A stretch of 64,000 nucleotides of DNA. It comes from Paraspadella gotoi (Eukaryota; Chaetognatha). The translations under genes and the position numbers were made by a program. The stretch covers positions 21,597,682-21,661,681 of the forward strand of contig CM119270.1 in the NCBI GenBank assembly GCA_051294375.1, read 5' to 3'. The notes below the pieces were generated by a model. It was not told the DNA's origin and ran no database searches. It saw only the letters and a program-made list of their open reading frames with translations. Shown here piece after piece: positions 59,877 through 64,000 of the stretch (position 1 is the first letter of the stretch; each line of letters opens with the position of its first letter).

Positions 59877-59986
59877 TGGGGCGTCCCTCGCCGCAGCCGC
59901 CGCCACCGACGCCGCCGCCGCCGCCGCCTCCAGGATCGGTGAGGTCAGCGGAAGAAAAAGCGAAGTTTTATAAAGTGGAAAGAAAG
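59877..59986 (+). CDS. Possible exon: Pro-rich (CCG)n followed by a charged segment
   Basis: One plus-strand frame reads GRPSPQPPPPTPPP from ccg triplets, then GSVRSAEEKAKFYKVERK up to a good donor aag|gtgagg. A similar ending, KLYKAEGR before g|gtgagt, occurs at 58921-58946. No convincing acceptor is present, because the upstream sequence is A-rich. Confidence 0.25.
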
Positions 59987-60227
59987 GTGAGGAAGATAAG
60001 TTTGACCGGAAGTGGAGGAAGGTAAGGTAAGGTCATGGCATTCGTTCATCGATTTGCTTATCCTTATATTCATTTATTCATTGATGCATTTATTCATTCA
60101 TTGATCTATTCATTTATTCGTCTATATATTCTTTTATTCATTCATTTATTAAGCTTTGGATTTTTTCAAATATTGATATTTTATTCATTTATTACTTGAA
60201 AACCTAAGCAGGCAGAAGAGTTCCATC

Positions 60228-60425
60228 CCCTCCAGCAGCCATGGAAAGGGTCCTGGGCTTGAAACCAGGATGGAAGGTTTTCCTGCAAGAAGGTTTGATG
60301 GACGCCCTCTCGCAGAGCAAAGTAAGCTATTGAGAATCCGACTCCCTGTCCATGAGCTGAAGGAATTACTCAATGAGCCACCGGGTCATGATTTAAGGCG
60401 GGGTGAACTTATGAAATGCCCGACT
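60228..60425 (-). mobile_element. SINE-like repeat, family 1
   Basis: Minus strand: ccggtggctcattgag (A-box-like), about 90 bp later ggtttcaagcccaggac (B-box-like), then ccctttccatggctgctgg. Same layout as 19112-19326; divergence between the two copies is obvious but order is conserved. Confidence 0.7.
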
Positions 60426-60751
60426 ACAACTACATACACATAAAACTATTCATCACTTGATCATCGACATCATCATTCTGATGTACGTGAAATCATTCAT
60501 TCATTCATTCATTCATTCTTTCATTCATTCATTGCTGCAAATTTTTATTGCACATTTTTTCAACATCGTCCATAAAAATCTCAGCCCATTCTGTCCGTTT
60601 GTCCGTTTGTGCATTTGTCCGTTTATCTGTTTGTCCGTCCGTCCTTCTGTCCGGTCCACCAATAAAATCCTGAGTTCGGACGAAAAAGGAGGAAGGAAGA
60701 GGAAAAAGAGGCGGAGACCATAAAAGGGAAGGAGAGGATCCCAAAAAAGAA

Positions 60752-60785
<34 letters not shown>

Positions 60786-60992
60786 NNNNNNNNNNNNNNN
60801 NNNNNNNNNNNNNNNNNNNNNNNNNNNNNNNNNNNNNNNNNNNNNNNNNNNNNNNNNNNNNNNNNNNNNNNNNNNNNNNNNNNNNNNNNNNNNNNNNNNN
60901 NNNNNNNNNNNNNNNNNNNNNNNNNNNNNNNNNNNNNNNNNNNNNNNNNNNNNNNNNNNNNNNNNNNNNNNNNNNNNNNNNNNNNNNNNNNN
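60786..60992. other. Assembly gap, 207 N, between GA tract and GCC repeat
   Basis: Left flank is a GA microsatellite, right flank a gcc repeat. Further gaps lie at 61187-61592 (406 N) and 62689-62899 (211 N). Confidence 0.95.
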
Positions 60993-61708
60993 CCGCCGCC
61001 GCCGCCGCCAGCCGCCGCAATAGACCGCCACCCGGCAGATAATGAATAATGATAAAACTAAGTGCTTCCTCAGACGCCGACGACGCGGAACGAATAAAAA
61101 GGAGATGATCTCCTTGCTTGCTTTCTTGCTTGCTTTTTTGCTTGCTTTCTGCTTGGTCTAGAGAGCTTTTTATTTTCTTTTTTTTTNNNNNNNNNNNNNN
61201 NNNNNNNNNNNNNNNNNNNNNNNNNNNNNNNNNNNNNNNNNNNNNNNNNNNNNNNNNNNNNNNNNNNNNNNNNNNNNNNNNNNNNNNNNNNNNNNNNNNN
61301 NNNNNNNNNNNNNNNNNNNNNNNNNNNNNNNNNNNNNNNNNNNNNNNNNNNNNNNNNNNNNNNNNNNNNNNNNNNNNNNNNNNNNNNNNNNNNNNNNNNN
61401 NNNNNNNNNNNNNNNNNNNNNNNNNNNNNNNNNNNNNNNNNNNNNNNNNNNNNNNNNNNNNNNNNNNNNNNNNNNNNNNNNNNNNNNNNNNNNNNNNNNN
61501 NNNNNNNNNNNNNNNNNNNNNNNNNNNNNNNNNNNNNNNNNNNNNNNNNNNNNNNNNNNNNNNNNNNNNNNNNNNNNNNNNNNNNNNNNNNNAAGATGAT
61601 GAGAGAAAATGAGAGAAAATATTGTTGTTGTTGTTGATGCTGATGATGATTGAGATGAATGATACTGATAATTATGATGATTATGAAAATGATGATGATA
61701 TTTATCAC

Positions 61709-61740
<32 letters not shown>

Positions 61741-61869
61741 CAAATATTTTCATTTATGATTAAAAGATAATTTATGTTAAAATCCTCGACAAGATTGTTT
61801 GTTTTGAAAACATAATCAATGTTAAACAATTAAAAATAAACAAATCCTTTTTCCCCTTTCTCCATAACG

Positions 61870-62060
61870 AGGGTCGACGACGACGACGACGACGACGACG
61901 ACAACAACGACGACAACAACAACGACGACTCGGTCCACCGTCTAAGGCGCGTTTGTCCCTCTTTGGCCTCAAAGAACATTCGTCATGTTTTTGACCGCGA
62001 GTCCGCCGCAGCCGCCGCCGCCGCCGCCGCCGCCGCCGCCCTCTTCCGGTCGCCAGCAGA
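61870..62060. repeat. GAC repeat and GCC repeat island
   Basis: gac triplets at 61875-61930 and (gcc)n at 62005-62040 with CpG-rich flanks. This resembles the CpG/gcc leader in front of gene B (49891-49926), so a promoter or first exon is possible but not shown. Confidence 0.6.
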
Positions 62061-62137
62061 GGTGTTGGCCTCAAGGGGCTAATGGTTCGTAGAAGGCGAC
62101 CCTGACCAGGACTGACCAGGACGGAGGGACGGGCGGA

Positions 62138-62211
62138 CGGATGGATGGATGGATGGATGGATGGATGGATGGATGGATGGATGGATGGATATATGGATGG
62201 ATGGATGGATG

Positions 62212-62215
<4 letters not shown>
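62138..62215. repeat. (GGAT)n microsatellite
   Basis: About 75 bp of ggat with one interruption, then (gat)n. Confidence 0.95.
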
Positions 62216-62244
<29 letters not shown>

Positions 62245-63524
62245 GGATAATTTTTTTACACATAGTTCCGTGTTGTTGTTGTTTTGCTTAATGTTGTTTT
62301 TACTTTTTGTTGTTTTTGTTTGTGTTGTAGTTTTTCCCGTTTTTATTTGTTATGTTTTTATTATTGTGTTGTTATTCTTTGTTGTCGTTGTTTCTAGTTG
62401 TTGTTGTTGTTAGTTGTTATTCGGTTCTTCTTGTCGATTTTGTTGTTTTAGTTGTTGTTGTGATTTCACTTGCAAGTTAATTTACTTTTTGTTATGACCC
62501 ATTGTCCATTGTCCAATGTATTACTGCTGTTTACCGTTTCATTTATCTTTTTTTAAACATTTTTATCTCTTTTTAATTTCCGTATTTTTCTTAATGTTTT
62601 TCTTCGTAATCTTCCCATTCGACTCATTCAATGTTTCCTTTCTCCACCTTTAGTCTCTTAAATTCCCATTTTATATTCCCTCCCCCCANNNNNNNNNNNN
62701 NNNNNNNNNNNNNNNNNNNNNNNNNNNNNNNNNNNNNNNNNNNNNNNNNNNNNNNNNNNNNNNNNNNNNNNNNNNNNNNNNNNNNNNNNNNNNNNNNNNN
62801 NNNNNNNNNNNNNNNNNNNNNNNNNNNNNNNNNNNNNNNNNNNNNNNNNNNNNNNNNNNNNNNNNNNNNNNNNNNNNNNNNNNNNNNNNNNNNNNNNNNA
62901 AAGAGATAGAGGCAGAGAGAGAGAGTGAAAGAGGGAGAAAGAGAGAGAGGGAGAAAGAATAAAAGTGGGAAATAAACCTTTAAACGAGTTAAAAAAAGGA
63001 GAAACAAAAAGAGAGAAAAACTAAAGGAGGAATTTTCCGCAGAGAGAATCAACCATTTCTATTCCGGACCGAATATCACTTTACTTCCTTTTTTTCCTTT
63101 ATTTTTTTCCTTTATTTTTTAAAAAAGATCGCTCCTTTTCCTTTTCTTTTTATATCTTTTTATATTTCAGAGTTAAGAAAAGTAATATAATAAATAGAGA
63201 AGAAAAAAAGAGAAGAATAGAAAAGAAAAAAAGGAAAGAAAAAGCAAAGTCCGACGCTGAATCATAATCATCAAAAGTTTAACATTTATATTCAGCGTGA
63301 CTCACAAATCTGCATTCAGGTTCTCATATTCATTCATTCGTCATTCGTCTTCATTCGTATTCAAATCTTCAATTACATTCATATTCATCGCGTCAATAAA
63401 TTTTTGTACGTGATCACAAAGTTGGCTGCCTTCGGGATTCGCAATTACTGTGAACCCCTTCATTTCACGAGGCCAAACCAGAGATGAGCTTTTTCACGGT
63501 GAATGACCCAATCGTCGACTCATT

Positions 63525-63630
63525 TTCTCTCCCTGACTTACCTTCCTTTCCCCCCCTTACCCTCATTTTCTGTCCCTGACTTACCTTCCTTTCCCCCCCT
63601 TACCCTCATTTCCTCTCCCTGACTCAACCG
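63525..63630. repeat. 47-bp tandem duplication
   Basis: tccctgacttaccttccttt with cccccttaccctcattt is present twice, plus a partial third start (tctccctgactc). Confidence 0.85.
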
Positions 63631-63796
63631 GGACAGAAACGCGGTTCATTTTTAGCCCCAAAGTTGTTTTACCGCCGCCATAAATAATTCCCGTGAGCGA
63701 AGCCACGCTGTGAAGCCTGGCGTCCCGTACTGGTATGATTGCCTGGCGCCCTTGCGTTCTTGCTCGGCCTCTGTCGCTGACGTGAAATGCCGGCGT

Positions 63797-63850
63797 TAAT
63801 ATTAATATTAACATTAACATTAACATTAACATTAACATTAACATTAACAT
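63797..63850. repeat. Hexamer repeat (cattaa)n
   Basis: Eight or more units of attaac/cattaa. It is not a known animal telomere motif. Confidence 0.9.
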
Positions 63851-64000
63851 AGTTCCATTGCCATTAAGATAGCCCAAGACTACCTGGCCACAATCCTGCG
63901 ACCACCAATTAACATAGCAAGATGATTCGATTCGTTGATACCTTCTCCTCTCCTCACATCTGACCCCCACTGTCCTTTTCTCAATTCTTTGTTGGAAACT

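Noticed and set aside
61772-62263. Minus-strand frame with His-, Arg- and Ser-rich runs
   Set aside because: Built from GGAT, GCC and GAC microsatellites without splice or start evidence.

Overview
The window is nuclear DNA of an invertebrate animal. Evidence: spliced genes with GT-AG introns, eukaryotic tRNA genes (one with an intron), synaptotagmin-type C2 proteins, a SUEL/galactose-binding lectin domain, tRNA-derived SINE-like repeats, a tRNA-Leu-primed LTR remnant, and extreme density of microsatellites (TC/GA, GTC/GAC, GCC) and minisatellites. I cannot name the species. The assembly is a draft with 13 N gaps, four of them exactly 25 N long.

Layout. 0.3-9.77 kb is a large imperfect palindrome (centre near 5.1 kb) full of tandem repeats; its right arm holds a clean terminal exon on the minus strand. 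9.4-12.0 kb holds the 3' part of a minus-strand gene with one SUEL lectin domain split over two phase-compatible exons. The intron inside that domain contains four tRNA genes (Arg-ACG, Asn-GTT, Glu-TTC, Tyr-GTA with intron). 12-23 kb is mostly repeats: TC/GA tracts, an AATGAGAG minisatellite, an 18-bp repeat that reads as an ADKAAE hexapeptide, and a SINE. An orphan 3' coding exon lies at 23.22-23.50 kb.

27.2-39.4 kb carries synaptotagmin-like gene A on the plus strand: N-terminus with glycosylation sites, TM segment with a Cys cluster, C2A, C2B and the C-terminal WHVL motif. Its C2 exons lie in the left arm of a second palindrome (about 29.0-49.08 kb, centre near 40.06 kb), so 40.7-48.8 kb repeats them backwards with many indels. 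49.9-56.0 kb holds synaptotagmin-like gene B, also plus strand, ten recognisable exons with one 38-N gap. The two genes form a tandem head-to-tail pair. Both have lost several of the aspartates that bind calcium in classical synaptotagmins, so a calcium-independent membrane or trafficking role is the likeliest inference.

56.3-56.75 kb is an LTR-like remnant followed by a 33-nt copy of a tRNA-Leu 3' end. 58.46-58.68 kb is an unidentified terminal coding exon. The rest to 64 kb is repeats, GCC-rich islands and gaps.

Two themes deserve attention. First, both palindromes look like fold-back long-read gap filling rather than biology: the arms differ by many short indels and each right arm stops at a 25-N gap. 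Second, most introns begin with a tandem repeat at or within a few bases of the 5' splice donor, and several end in long pyrimidine repeats at the acceptor; in one case the repeat unit contains the exon end itself.
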